Below are positions 25,101 through 37,267 of a DNA stretch of 64,000 nt, piece by piece. Made by a program: the position numbers and the translations under genes. How positions within the stretch are numbered: the stretch's first letter is position 1; each line of letters starts with the position of its first letter. Origin of the DNA: Cinclus cinclus (lineage: Eukaryota > Chordata > Aves > Passeriformes > Cinclidae); assembly GCF_963662255.1 (NCBI RefSeq), contig NW_026912149.1, positions 124,001-188,000 on the forward strand. Reading direction: 5' to 3'. A model generated the notes under the pieces. The model made no database searches. It had not been told where the DNA came from and saw only the letters and a program-made list of their open reading frames with translations.

Positions 25101-28100
25101 TCCGATGGCAGCCAGGTTTGGAGGAGGGGGCAGCTTTGGTCTGGGAGAAATCCTCGTCCTTATGGAATTTTTGTAGGCAAAAGCCCTGGACGGGCTGCAG
25201 GCAAGTTAGGCATGTTGGCTTTGAAAGGAGGCACTTTTCCCCAAGAAGCCAAACTCAAGAACCCACAATGCAGATGTCATTTTGTAGGGCGCGTTTGGGC
25301 CTCCGATGGCAGCCAGGTTTGGAGGAGGGGGCAGCTTTGGTCTGGGAGAAATCCTCGTCCTTATGGAATTTTTGTAGGCAAAAGCCCAGGACGGGCCGCA
25401 GGCAAGTTGACTCCGAATGGAGGCACTTTTCCCCAAGAAGCCAAACTCAAGAGCCCACTTGGCAGGTGTCATTTTGTAGGGCGCGTTTGGGCCTCTGATG
25501 GCAGCCAGGTTTGGAGGAGGGGGCAGCTTTGGTCTGGGAGAAATCCTCGTCCTTATGGAATTTTTGTAGGCAAAAGCCCTGCATGGGCCGCAGGCAAGTT
25601 GACTCCGAAAGGAGGCACTTTTCCCCAAGAAGCCAAACTCAAGAGCCCACTTGGCAGATGTCATTTTGTAGGGCGCGTTTGGGCCGCTGATGGCAGCCAG
25701 GTTAGGAGGAGGGGGCAGCTTTGGTCTGGGAGAAATCCTCGTCCTTATGGAATTTTTGTAGGCAAAAGCCCAGGACGGGCTGCAGGCAAGTTGACTCCGA
25801 ATGGAGGCACTTTTCCCCAAGAAGCCAAAGTCAAGAGCCCACTTGGCAGATGTCATTTTGTAGGGCGCGTTTGGGCCTCCGATGGCAGCCAGGTTTGGAG
25901 GAGGGGGCAGCTTTGGTCTGGGAGAAATCCTCGTCCTTATGGAATTTTTGTAGGCAAAAGCCCTGGACGGGCTGCAGGCAAGTTAGGCATGTTGGCTCCG
26001 AAAGGAGGCACTTTTCCCCAAGAAGCCAAACTCAAGAGCCCACTTGGCATATGTCATTTTGTAGGGCGCGTTTGGGCCTCCGATGGCAGCCAGGTTTGGA
26101 GGAGGGGGCAGCTTTGGTCTGGGAGAAATCCTCGTCCTTATGGAATTTTTGTAGGCAAAAGCCCAGGACGGGCCGCAGGCAAGTTGACTCCGAATGGAGG
26201 CACTTTTCCCCAAGAAGCCAAACTCAAGAGCCCACTTGGCAGGTGTCATTTTGTAGGGCGCGTTTGGGCCTCTGATGGCAGCCAGGTTTGGAGGAGGGGG
26301 CAGCTTTGGTCTGGGAGAAATCCTCGTCCTTATGGAATTTTTGTAGGCAAAAGCCCTGCATGGGCCGCAGGCAAGTTGACTCCGAAAGGAGGCACTTTTC
26401 CCCAAGAAGCCAAACTCAAGAGCCCACTTGGCATATGTCATTTTGTAGGGCGCGTTTGGGCCTCCGATGGCAGCCAGGTTTGGAGGAGGGGGCAGCTTTG
26501 GTCTGGGAGAAATCCTCGTCCTTATGGAATTTTTGTAGGCAAAAGCCCAGGACGGGCCGCAGGCAAGTTGACTCCGAATGGAGGCACTTTTCCCCAAGAA
26601 GCCAAACTCAAGAGCCCACTTGGCAGGTGTCATTTTGTAGGGCGCGTTTGGGCCTCTGATGGCAGCCAGGTTTGGAGGAGGGGGCAGCTTTGGTCTGGGA
26701 GAAATCCTCGTCCTTATGGAATTTTTGTAGGCAAAAGCCCTGCATGGGCCGCAGGCAAGTTGACTCCGAAAGGAGGCACTTTTACCCAAGAAGCCAAACT
26801 CAAGAGCCCACTTGGCAGGTGTCATTTTGTAGGGCGCGTTTGGGCCTCCGATGGCAGCCAGGTTTGGAGGAGGGGGCAGCTTTGGTCTGGGAGAAATCCT
26901 CGTCCTTATGGAATTTTTGTAGGCAAAAGCCCAGGACGGGCTGCAGGCAAGTTGACTCCGAATGGAGGCACTTTTCCCCAAGAAGCCAAAGTCAAGAGCC
27001 CACTTGGCAGATGTCATTTTGTAGGGCGCGTTTGGGCCTCCGATGGCAGCCAGGTTTGGAGGAGGGGGCAGCTTTGGTCTGGGAGAAATCCTCGTCCTTA
27101 TGGAATTTTTGTAGGCAAAAGCCCAGGACGGGCTGCAGGTAAGTTGACTCCGAATGGAGGCACTTTTCCCCAAGAAGCCAAACTCAAGAGCCCACTTGGC
27201 AGATGTCATTTTGTAGGGCGCGTTTGGGCCTCTGATGGCAGCCAGGTTAGGAGGAGGGGGTAGCTTTGGTCTGGGAGAAATCCTCGTCCTTATGGAATTT
27301 TTGTAGGCAAAAGCCCTGGACGGGCTGCAGGCAAGTTAGGCATGTTGGCTCCGAAAGGAGGCACTTATCCCCAAGAAGCCAAACTCAAGAACCCACAATG
27401 CAGATGTCATTTTGTATGGCGCATTTGGGCCTCCGATGGCAGCCAGGTTTGGAGGAGGGGGCAGCTTTGGTCTGGGAGAAATCCTCGTCCTTATGGAATT
27501 TTTGTAGGCAAAAGCCCAGGACGGGCCGCAGGCAAGTTGACTCCGAATGGAGGCACTTTTCCCCAAGAAGCCAAACTCAAGAGCCCACTTGGCAGGTGTC
27601 ATTTTGTAGGGCGCGTTTGGGCCTCTGATGGCAGCCAGGTTTGGAGGAGGGGGCAGCTTTGGTCTGGGAGAAATCCTCGTCCTTATGGAATTTTTGTAGG
27701 CAAAAGCCCTGCATGGGCCGCAGGCAAGTTGACTCCGAAAGGAGGCACTTTTCCCCAAGAAGCCAAACTCAAGAGCCCACTTGGCATATGTCATTTTGTA
27801 GGGCGCGTTTGGGCCTCCGATGGCAGCCAGGTTTGGAGGAGGGGGCAGCTTTGGTCTGGGAGAAATCCTCGTCCTTATGGAATTTTTGTAGGCAAAAGCC
27901 CAGGACGGGCCGCAGGCAAGTTGACTCCGAATGGAGGCACTTTTCCCCAAGAAGCCAAACTCAAGAGCCCACTTGGCAGATGTCATTTTGTAGGGCGCGT
28001 TTGGGCCTCCGATGGCAGCCAGGTTAGGAGGAGGGGGTAGCTTTGGTCTGGGAGAAATCCTCGTCCTTATGGAATTTTTGTAGGCAAAAGCCCAGGACGG

Positions 28101-30251
28101 GCTGCAGGTAAGTTGACTCCGAATGGAGGCACTTTTCCCCAAGAAGCCAAACTCAAGAGCCCACTTGGCAGGTGTCATTTTGTAGGGCGCGTTTGGGCCT
28201 CTGATGGCAGCCAGGTTAGGAGGAGGGGGTAGCTTTGGTCTGGGAGAAATCCTCGTCCTTATGGAATTTTTGTAGGCAAAAGCCCTGGACGGGCTGCAGG
28301 CAAGTTAGGCATGTTGGCTTTGAAAGGAGGCACTTTTCCCCAAGAAGCCAAACTCAAGAACCCACAATGCAGATGTCATTTTGTAGGGCGCGTTTGGGCC
28401 TCCGATGGCAGCCAGGTTTGGAGGAGGGGGCAGCTTTGGTCTGGGAGAAATCCTCGTCCTTATGGAATTTTTGTAGGCAAAAGCCCAGGACGGGCCGCAG
28501 GCAAGTTGACTCCGAATGGAGGCACTTTTCCCCAAGAAGCCAAACTCAAGAGCCCACTTGGCAGGTGTCATTTTGTAGGGCGCGTTTGGGCCTCTGATGG
28601 CAGCCAGGTTTGGAGGAGGGGGCAGCTTTGGTCTGGGAGAAATCCTCGTCCTTATGGAATTTTTGTAGGCAAAAGCCCTGCATGGGCCGCAGGCAAGTTG
28701 ACTCCGAAAGGAGGCACTTTTCCCCAAGAAGCCAAACTCAAGAGCCCACTTGGCATATGTCATTTTGTAGGGCGCGTTTGGGCCTCCGATGGCAGCCAGG
28801 TTTGGAGGAGGGGGCAGCTTTGGTCTGGGAGAAATCCTCGTCCTTATGGAATTTTTGTAGGCAAAAGCCCAGGACGGGCTGCAGGCAAGGTGACTCCGAA
28901 TGGAGGCACTTTTCCCCAAGAAGCCAAACTCAAGAGCCCACTTGGCAGATGTCATTTTGTAGGGCGCGTTTGGGCCTCTGATGGCAGCCAGGTTAGGAGG
29001 AGGGGGCAGCTTTGGTCTGGGAGAAATCCTCGTCCTTATGGAATTTTTGTAGGCAAAAGCCCTGGACGGGCTGCAGGCAAGTTAGGCATGTTGGCTTTGA
29101 AAGGAGGCACTTTTCCCGAAGAAGCCAAACTCAAGAACCCACTTGGCATATGTCATTTTGTAGGGCGCGTTTGGGCCTCCGATTGCAGCCAGGTTTGGAG
29201 GAGGGGGCAGCTTTGGTCTGGGAGAAATCCTCGTCCTTATGGAATTTTTGTAGGCAAAAGCCCTGCATGGGCCGCAGGCAAGTTGACTCCGAAAGGAGGC
29301 ACTTTTCCCCAAGAAGCCAAACTCAAGAGCCCACTTGGCATATGTCATTTTGTAGGGCGCGTTTGGGCCTCCGATGGCAGCCAGGTTTGGAGGAGGGGGC
29401 AGCTTTGGTCTGGGAGAAATCCTCGTCCTTATGGAATTTTTGTAGGCAAAAGCCCTGGACGGGCTGCAGGCAAGTTAGGCATGTTGGCTTTGAAAGGAGG
29501 CACTTTTCCCCAAGAAGCCAAACTCAAGAACCCACAATGCAGATGTCATTTTGTAGGGCGCGTTTGGGCCTCCGATGGCAGCCAGGTTTGGAGGAGGGGG
29601 CAGCTTTGGTCTGGGAGAAATCCTCGTCCTTGTGGAATTTTTGTAGGCAAAAGCCCTGCACGGGCCGCAGGCAAGTTGACTCCGAATGGAGGCACTTTTC
29701 CCCAAGAAGCCAAACTCAAGAGCCCACTTGGCAGGTGTCATTTTGTAGGGCGCGTTTGGGCCTCTGATGGCAGCCAGGTTTGGAGGAGGGGGCAGCTTTG
29801 GTCTGGGAGAAATCCTCGTCCTTATGGAATTTTTGTAGGCAAAAGCCCTGCATGGGCCGCAGGCAAGTTGACTCCGAAAGGAGGCACTTTTCCCCAAGAA
29901 GCCAAACTCAAGAGCCCACTTGGCATATGTCATTTTGTAGGGCGCATTTGGGCCTCCGATGGCAGCCAGGTTTGGAGGAGGGGGCAGCTTTGGTCTGGGA
30001 GAAATCCTCGTCCTTATGGAATTTTTGTAGGCAAAAGACCAGGACGGGCCTCAGTCAAGTTGACTCCGAATGGAGGCACTTTTCCCCAAGAAGCCAAACT
30101 CAAGAGCCCACTTGGCAGATGTCATTTTGTAGGGCGCGTTTGGGCCTCTGATGGCAGCCAGGTTAGGAGGAGGGGGCAGCTTTGGTCTGGGAGAAATCCT
30201 CGTCCTTATGGAATTTTTGTAGGCAAAAGCCCTGGACGGGCTGCAGGCAAG
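19200..30251. repeat. Region 3: long irregular units with the gtatggcgcattt subfamily
   Basis: Spacings are 1161, 969, 1353, 777, 1545, 201, 777, 1353, 969, 777, 393 and 777. Shared markers set this region apart: ggctccgaaagg at the long junction in place of ggctttgaaagg, gtatggcgcattt in the following m1 (about 21408, 22763, 23540, 25085 and 27415), acccaagaag (c to a at coordinate 9) and ccaaagtcaag (c to g at 24). The same set of markers returns in 49849-63900, over 25 kb away. Confidence 0.85.
25005..25230. repeat. Two adjacent long monomers (201-bp spacing)
   Basis: Long junctions at 25005 and 25206 are only 201 bp apart, so two long monomers are directly adjacent with no short monomer between. 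The first junction is ggctccaaaagg type and the second ggctttgaaagg type, so they come from different subfamilies. The simplest reading is an unequal exchange that joined the start of one unit to the end of another. Equivalent pairs occur at 52765/52966 and 61111/61312. Confidence 0.9.
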
Positions 30252-30660
30252 TTAGGCATGTTGGCTTTGAAAGGAGGCACTTTTCCCGAAGAAGCCAAAC
30301 TCAAGAGCCCACTTGGCAGGTGTCATTTTGTAGGGCGCGTTTGGGCCTCCGATGGCAGCCAGGTTTGGAGGAGGGGGCAGCTTTGGTCTGGGAGAAATCC
30401 TCGTCCTTATGGAATTTTTGTAGGCAAAAGCGCTGGACGGGCCGCAGGCAAGTTGACTCCGAATGGAGGCACTTTTCCCCAAGAAGCCAAACTCAAGAGC
30501 CCACTTGGCAGGTGTCATTTTGTAGGGCGCGTTTGGGCCTCCGATGGCAGCCAGGTTTGGAGGAGGGGGCAGCTTTGGTCTGGGAGAAATCCTCGTCCTT
30601 ATGGAATTTTTGTACTCAAAAGCCCAGGACGGGCTGCAGGCAAGTTGACTCGGAATGGCG

Positions 30661-30860
30661 GCATTTTCCCCAAGAAACCAAACTCAAGAGCCCACTTGGG
30701 AGGTGTCATTTTGTAGGGCGCGCTTGGGCCTCCGATGGCAGCCAGGTTAGGAGGAGGGGGCAGCTTTGGTCTGGGAGAAATCCTCGTCCTTATGGAATTT
30801 TTGTAGGCAAAAGACCTGGACGGGCTGCAGGCAAGTTAGGCATGTTGGCTTTGAAAGGAG
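30661..30860. repeat. 200-bp long-form monomer with a 1-bp deletion and a substitution cluster
   Basis: This monomer reads gcattttcccc where all others read gcacttttcccc, a single-base deletion at coordinate 4. It lies in a cluster of changes between about 30615 and 30723: gtactc for gtaggc, ctcggaatggcg for ctccgaatggag, agaaacc for agaagcc, cttgggagg for cttggcagg, and gcgcgctt for gcgcgttt. The deletion shifts any frame read through it, so one forward open frame switches into the frame used by another. The only other copy is at 37068. Confidence 0.93.
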
Positions 30861-31612
30861 GCACTTTTCCCCAAGAAGCCAAACTCAAGAACCCACAATG
30901 CAGATGTCATTTTGTAGGGCGCGTTTGGGCCTCCGATGGCAGCCAGGTTTGGAGGAGGGGGCAGCTTTGGTCTGGGAGAAATCCTCGTCCTTATGGAATT
31001 TTTGTAGGCAAAAGCCCTGGACGGGCTGCAGGCAAGTTGACTCCGAATGGAGGCACTTTTCCCCAAGAAGCCAAACTCAAGAGCCCACTTGGCAGATGTC
31101 ATTTTGTAGGGCGCGTTTGGGCCTCTGATGGCAGCCAGGTTTGGAGGAGGGGGCAGCTTTGGTCTGGGAGAAATCCTCGTCCTTATGGAATTTTTGTAGG
31201 CAAAAGCCCTGCATGGGCCGCAGGCAAGTTGACTCCGAAAGGAGGCACTTTTCCCCAAGAAGCCAAACTCAAGAGCCCACTTGGCATATGTCATTTTGTA
31301 GGGCGCGTTTGGGCCTCCGATGGCAGCCAGGTTTGGAGGAGGGGGCAGATTTGGTCTGGGAGAAATCCTCGTCCTTATCGAATTTTTGTAGGCAAAAGCC
31401 CAGGACGGGCTGCAGGCAAGTTGACTCCGAATGGAGGCACTTTTCCCCAAGAAGCCAAACTCAAGAGCCCACTTGGCAGATGTCATTTTGTAGGGCGCGT
31501 TTGGGCCTCTGATGGCAGCCAGGTTAGGAGGAGGGGGCAGCTTTGGTCTGGGAGAAATCCTCGTCCTTATGGAATTTTTGTAGGCAAAAGCCCTGGACGG
31601 GCTGCAGGCAAG

Positions 31613-32389
31613 TTAGGCATGTTGGCTTTGAAAGGAGGCACTTTTCCCCAAGAAGCCAAACTCAAGAACCCACAATGCAGATGTCATTTTGTAGGGCGCG
31701 TTTGGGCCTCCGATGGCAGCCAGGTTTGGAGGAGGGGGCAGCTTTGGTCTGGGAGAAATCCTCGTCCTTATGGAATTTTTGTAGGCAAAAGCCCAGGACG
31801 GGCCGCAGGCAAGTTGACTCCGAATGGAGGCACTTTTCCCCAAGAAGCCAAACTCAAGAACCCACTTGGCAGGTGTCATTTTGTAGGGCGCGTTTGGGCC
31901 TCTGATGGCAGCCAGGTTTGGAGGAGGGGGCAGCTTTGGTCTGGGAGAAATCCTCGTCCTTATGGAATTTTTGTAGGCAAAAGCCCAGGACGGGCCGCAG
32001 GCAAGTTGACTCCGAAAGGAGGCACTTTTCCCGAAGAAGCCAAACTCAAGAGCCCACTTGGCAGGTGTCATTTTGTAGGGCGCGTTTGGGCCTCCGATGG
32101 CAGCCAGGTTTGGAGGAGGGGGCAGCATTCGTCTGGGAGAAATCCTCGTCCTTATGGAATTTTTGTAGGCAAAAGCCCAGGACGGGCTGCAGGCAAGTTG
32201 ACTCCGAATGGAGGCACTTTTCCCCATGAAGCCAAACTCAAGAGCCCACTTGGCAGATGTCATTTTGTAGGGCGCGTTTGGGCCTCCGATGGCAGCCAGG
32301 TTAGGAGGAGGGGGCAGCTTTGGTCTGGGAGAAATCCTCGTCCTTATGGAATTTTTGTAGGCAAAAGCCCTGGACGGGCTGCAGGCAAG
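31613..32389. repeat. Tetramer block C with the cattcg marker, copy 1 of 4
   Basis: A 777-bp unit marked by gcagcattcgtctgg at 32126 (others read gcagctttggtctgg), an upstream cccgaagaag, and ccccatgaag (a to t at coordinate 14). The same block occurs at 35882-36658 (marker 36395), 38020-38796 (38533) and 42481-43257 (42994). Each super-unit A contains two copies, one near its start and one at its end. The block was therefore already duplicated before the super-unit was. Confidence 0.9.
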
Positions 32390-34327
32390 ATAGGCATGTT
32401 GGCTTTGAAAGGAGGCACTTTTCCCGAAGAAGCCAAACTCAAGAGCCCACTTGGCAGGTGTCATTTTGTAGGGCGCGTTTGGGCCTCCGATGGCAGCCAG
32501 GTTTGGAGGAGGGGGCAGCTTTGGTCTGGGAGAAATCCTCGTCCTTATGGAATTTTTGTAGGCAAAAGCCCTGGACGGGCCGCAGGCAAGTTGACTCCGA
32601 ATGGAGGCACTTTTCCCCAAGAAGCCAAACTCAAGAGCCCACTTGGCAGGTGTCATTTTGTAGGGCGCGTTTGGGCCTCCGATGGCAGCCAGGTTTGGAG
32701 GAGGGGGCAGCTTTGGTCTGGGAGAAATCCTCGTCCTTATGGAATTTTTGTAGGCAAAAGCCCAGGACGGGCTGCAGGCAAGTTGACTCCAAATGGAGGC
32801 ACTTTTCCCCAAGAAGCCAAACTCAAGAGCCCACTTGGCAGATGTCATTTTGTAGGGCGCGTTTGGGCCTCTGATGGCAGCCAGGTTAGGAGGAGGGGGC
32901 AGCTTTGGTCTGGGAGAAATCCTCGTCCTTATGGAATTTTTGTAGGCAAAAGCCCTGCATGGGCCGCAGGCAAGTTGACTCCGAAAGGAGGCACTTTTCC
33001 CCAAGAAGCCAAACTCAAGAGCCCACTTGGCATATGTCATTTTGTAGGGCGCGTTTGGGCCTCCGATGGCAGCCAGGTTAGGAGGAGGGGGTAGCTTTGG
33101 TCTGGGAGAAATCCTCGTCCTTATGGAATTTTTGTAGGCAAAAGCCCAGGACGGGCTGCAGGTAAGTTGACTCCGAATGGAGGCACTTTTCCCCAACAAG
33201 CCAAACTCAAGAGCCCACTTGGCAGATGTCATTTTGTAGGGCGCGTTTGGGCCTCTGATGGCAGCCAGGTTAGGAGGAGGGGGTAGCTTTGGTCTGGGAG
33301 AAATCCTCGTCCTTATGGAATTTTTGTAGGCAAAAGCCCTGGACGGGCTGCAGGCAAGTTAGGCATGTTGGCTTTGAAAGGAGGCACTTTTCCCCAAGAA
33401 GCCAAACTCAAGAACCCACTTGGCATATGTCATTTTGTAGGGCGCGTTTGGGCCTCCGATGGCAGCCAGGTTTGGAGGAGGGGGCAGCTTTGGTCTGGGA
33501 GAAATCCTCGTCCTTATGGAATTTTTGTAGGCAAAAGCCCAGGACGGGCCGCAGGCAAGTTGACTCCGAATGGAGGCACTTTTCCCCAAGAAGCCAAACT
33601 CAAGAGCCCACTTGGCAGGTGTCATTTTGTAGGGCGCGTTTGGGCCTCTGATGGCAGCCAGGTTTGGAGGAGGGGGCAGCTTTGGTCTGGGAGAAATCCT
33701 CGTCCTTATGGAATTTTTGTAGGCAAAAGCCCTGCATGGGCCGCAGGCAAGTTGACTCCGAAAGGAGGCACTTTTCCCCAAGAAGCCAAACTCAAGAGCC
33801 CACTTGGCAGGTGTCATTTTGTAGGGCGCGTTTGGGCCTCCGATGGCAGCCAGGTTTGGAGGAGGGGGCAGCTTTGGTCTGGGAGAAATCCTCGTCCTTA
33901 TGGAATTTTTGTAGGCAAAAGCCCTGCATGGGCCGCAGGCAAGTTGACTCCGAAAGGAGGCACTTTTCCCCAAGAAGCCAAACTCAAGAGCCCACTTGGC
34001 AGATGTCATTTTGTAGGGCGCGTTTGGGCCTCCGATGGCAGCCAGGTTTGGAGGAGGGGGCAGCTTTGGTCTGGGAGAAATCCTCGTCCTTATGGAATTT
34101 TTGTAGGCAAAAGCCCTGGACGGGCTGCAGGTAAGTTGACTCCGAATGGAGGCACTTTTCCCCAAGAAGCCAAACTCAAGAGCCCACTTGGCAGATGTCA
34201 TTTTGTAGGGCGCGTTTGGGCCTCTGATGGCAGCCAGGTTAGGAGGAGGGGGTAGCTTTGGTCTGGGAGAAATCCTCGTCCTTATGGAATTTTTGTAGGC
34301 AAAAGCCCTGGACGGGCTGCAGGCAAG

Positions 34328-35881
34328 TTAGGCATGTTGGCTCCAAAAGGAGGCACTTTTCCCCAAGAAGCCAAACTCAAGGACCCACAATGCAGATGTC
34401 ATTTTGTAGGGCGCGTTTGGGCCTCCGATGGCAGCCAGGTTTGGAGGAGGGGGCAGCTTTGGTCTGGGAGAAATCCTCGTCCTTATGGAATTTTTGTAGG
34501 CAAAAGCCCAGGACGGGCCGCAGGCAAGTTGACTCCTAATGGAGGCACTTTTCCCCAAGAAGCCAAACTCAAGAGCCCACTTGGCAGGTGTCATTTTGTA
34601 GGGCGCGTTTGGGCCTCTGATGGCAGCCAGGTTTGGAGGAGGGGGCAGCTTTGGTCTGGGAGAAATCCTCGTCCTTATGGAATTTTTGTAGGCAAAAGCC
34701 CTGCATGGGCCGCAGGCAAGTTGACTCCGAAAGGAGGCACTTTTCCCCAAGAAGCCAAACTCAAGAGCCCACAATGCAGATGTCATTTTGTAGGGCGCGT
34801 TTGGGCCTCCGATGGCAGCCAGGTTTGGAGGAGGGGGCAGCTTTGGTCTGGGAGAAATCCTCGTCCTTATGGAATTTTTGTAGGCAAAAGCCCAGGACGG
34901 GCCGCAGGCAAGTTGGCTTTGAAAGGAGGCACTTTTCCCCAAGAAGCCAAACTCAAGAGCCCACTTGGCAGGTGTCATTTTGTAGGGCGCGTTTGGGCCT
35001 CTGATGGCAGCCAGGTTTGGAGGAGGGGGCAGCTTTGGTCTGGGAGAAATCCTCGTCCTTATGGAATTTTTGTAGGCAAAAGCCCTGCATGGGCCGCAGG
35101 CAAGTTGACTCCGAAAGGAGGCACTTTTCCCCAAGAAGCCAAACTCAAGAACCCACAATGCAGATGTCATTTTGTAGGGCGCGTTTGGGCCTCCGATGGC
35201 AGCCAGGTTTGGAGGAGGGGGCAGCTTTGGTCTGGGAGAAATCCTCGTCCTTATGGAATTTTTGTAGGCAAAAGCCCTGGACGGGCTGCAGGCAAGATAG
35301 GCATGTTGGCTTTGAAAGGAGGCACTTTTCCCGAAGAAGCCAAACTCAAGAGCCCACTTGGCATATGTCATTTTGTAGGGCGCGTTTGGGCCTCCGATGG
35401 CAGCCAGGTTTGGAGGAGGGGGCAGCTTTGGTCTGGGAGAAATCCTCGTCCTTATGGAATTTTTGTAGGCAAAAGCCCTGCATGGGCCGCAGGCAAGTTG
35501 ACTCCGAAAGGAGGCACTTTTCCCCAAGAAGCCAAACTCAAGAGCCCACTTGGCAGATGTCATTTTGTAGGGCGCGTTTGGGCCTCCGATGGCAGCCAGG
35601 TTTGGAGGAGGGGGCAGCTTTGGTCTGGGAGAAATCCTCGTCCTTATGGAATTTTTGTAGGCAAAAGCCCAGGACGGGCTGCAGGTAAGTTGACTCCGAA
35701 AGGAGGCACTTTTCCCCAAGAAGCCAAACTCAAGAGCCCACTTGGCAGATGTCATTTTGTAGGGCGCGTTTGGGCCTCTGATGGCAGCCAGGTTAGGAGG
35801 AGGGGGTAGCTTTGGTCTGGGAGAAATCCTCGTCCTTATGGAATTTTTGTAGGCAAAAGCCCTGGACGGGCTGCAGGCAAG
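34328..35881. repeat. 1554-bp block F+G with ctcaaggaccc marker, copy 1 of 4
   Basis: Eight monomers spanning junction spacings 969 and 585. Markers are ggctccaaaagg with ctcaaggaccc in the first monomer, a 192-bp junction intermediate at 34914, and gcaagataggc at the second long junction (35297). The same block recurs at 40927-42480, 46549-48102 and 55672-57225, so it is common to super-units A and B. In the later two copies the monomer after the second junction reads ccccaag where the first two read cccgaag. Confidence 0.9.
34906..34923. repeat. Short monomer with long-type junction sequence (ttggctttgaa), exemplar
   Basis: Here aggcaagtt is followed directly by ggctttgaa. This is the long-form junction without the second 9-bp unit aggcatgtt, so the monomer is 192 bp. 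Other copies have the aggcaagtt unit ending at 41513, 47135 and 56258. All four lie in the F+G block and descend from one event. It is either the ancestral state before the 9-bp duplication or a later precise loss of one 9-bp unit. Confidence 0.9.
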
Positions 35882-36658
35882 TTAGGCATGTTGGCTTTGA
35901 AAGGAGGCACTTTTCCCCAAGAAGCCAAACTCAAGAACCCACAATGCAGATGTCATTTTGTAGGGCGCGTTTGGGCCTCCGATGGCAGCCAGGTTTGGAG
36001 GAGGGGGCAGCTTTGGTCTGGGAGAAATCCTCGTCCTTATGGAATTTTTGTAGGCAAAAGCCCTGGACGGGCCGCAGGCAAGTTGACTCCGAATGGAGGC
36101 ACTTTTCCCCAAGAAGCCAAACTCAAGAACCCACTTGGCAGGTGTCATTTTGTAGGGCGCGTTTGGGCCTCTGATGGCAGCCAGGTTTGGAGGAGGGGGC
36201 AGCTTTGGTCTGGGAGAAATCCTCGTCCTTATGGAATTTTTGTAGGCAAAAGCCCAGGACGGGCCGCAGGCAAGTTGACTCCGAAAGGAGGCACTTTTCC
36301 CGAAGAAGCCAAACTCAAGAGCCCACTTGGCAGGTGTCATTTTGTAGGGCGCGTTTGGGCCTCCGATGGCAGCCAGGTTTGGAGGAGGGGGCAGCATTCG
36401 TCTGGGAGAAATCCTCGTCCTTATGGAATTTTTGTAGGCAAAAGCCCAGGACGGGCCGCAGGCAAGTTGACTCCGAATGGAGGCACTTTTCCCCATGAAG
36501 CCAAACTCAAGAGCCCACTTGGCAGATGTCATTTTGTAGGGCGCGTTTGGGCCTCCGATGGCAGCCAGGTTAGGAGGAGGGGGCAGCTTTGGTCTGGGAG
36601 AAATCCTCGTCCTTATGGAATTTTTGTAGGCAAAAGCCCTGGACGGGCTGCAGGCAAG
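35882..36658. repeat. Tetramer block C, copy 2 of 4
   Basis: Same markers as 31613-32389. It differs in reading gggccgc, where the other three copies read gggctgc, after the aggac loop near 36453. That is a CpG/TpG difference at coordinate 167. This copy ends the first super-unit A. Confidence 0.88.
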
Positions 36659-37067
36659 TTAGGCATGTTGGCTTTGAAAGGAGGCACTTTTCCCGAAGAA
36701 GCCAAACTCAAGAGCCCACTTGGCAGGTGTCATTTTGTAGGGCGCGTTTGGGCCTCCGATGGCAGCCAGGTTTGGAGGAGGGGGCAGCTTTGGTCTGGGA
36801 GAAATCCTCGTCCTTATGGAATTTTTGTAGGCAAAAGCGCTGGACGGGCCGCAGGCAAGTTGACTCCGAATGGAGGCACTTTTCCCCAAGAAGCCAAACT
36901 CAAGAGCCCACTTGGCAGGTGTCATTTTGTAGGGCGCGTTTGGGCCTCCGATGGCAGCCAGGTTTGGAGGAGGGGGCAGCTTTGGTCTGGGAGAAATCCT
37001 CGTCCTTATGGAATTTTTGTACTCAAAAGCCCAGGACGGGCTGCAGGCAAGTTGACTCGGAATGGCG

Positions 37068-37267
37068 GCATTTTCCCCAAGAAACCAAACTCAAGAGCCC
37101 ACTTGGGAGGTGTCATTTTGTAGGGCGCGCTTGGGCCTCCGATGGCAGCCAGGTTAGGAGGAGGGGGCAGCTTTGGTCTGGGAGAAATCCTCGTCCTTAT
37201 GGAATTTTTGTAGGCAAAAGACCTGGACGGGCTGCAGGCAAGTTAGGCATGTTGGCTTTGAAAGGAG
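37068..37267. repeat. 200-bp long-form monomer, second copy
   Basis: Same deletion and same flanking substitutions as the monomer at 30661, exactly 6407 bp downstream. These are the only two net 1-bp length changes in the window. Their shared background shows that they descend from one event copied by the super-unit A duplication. Confidence 0.93.

Larger units (their letters stand above)
30252..36658. repeat. Super-unit A, first copy (6407 bp)
   Basis: Spacings 584, 777, 777, 969, 969, 969, 585 and 777 are repeated in the next 6.6 kb as 584, 777, 777, 1161, 969, 969, 585 and 777. Markers shared at an offset of 6407: the 1-bp deletion (30663/37070), gcagattt with ttatcgaat (about 31350 and 31379, with 37757 and 37786), and cattcg (32126/38533). 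After the extra monomer in copy two the offset becomes 6599: ccaacaag (about 33196/39795), ctcaaggaccc (about 34377/40976) and the 192-bp junction intermediate (34914/41513). Boundaries are placed at long junctions and are accurate to about one monomer. Confidence 0.9.
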
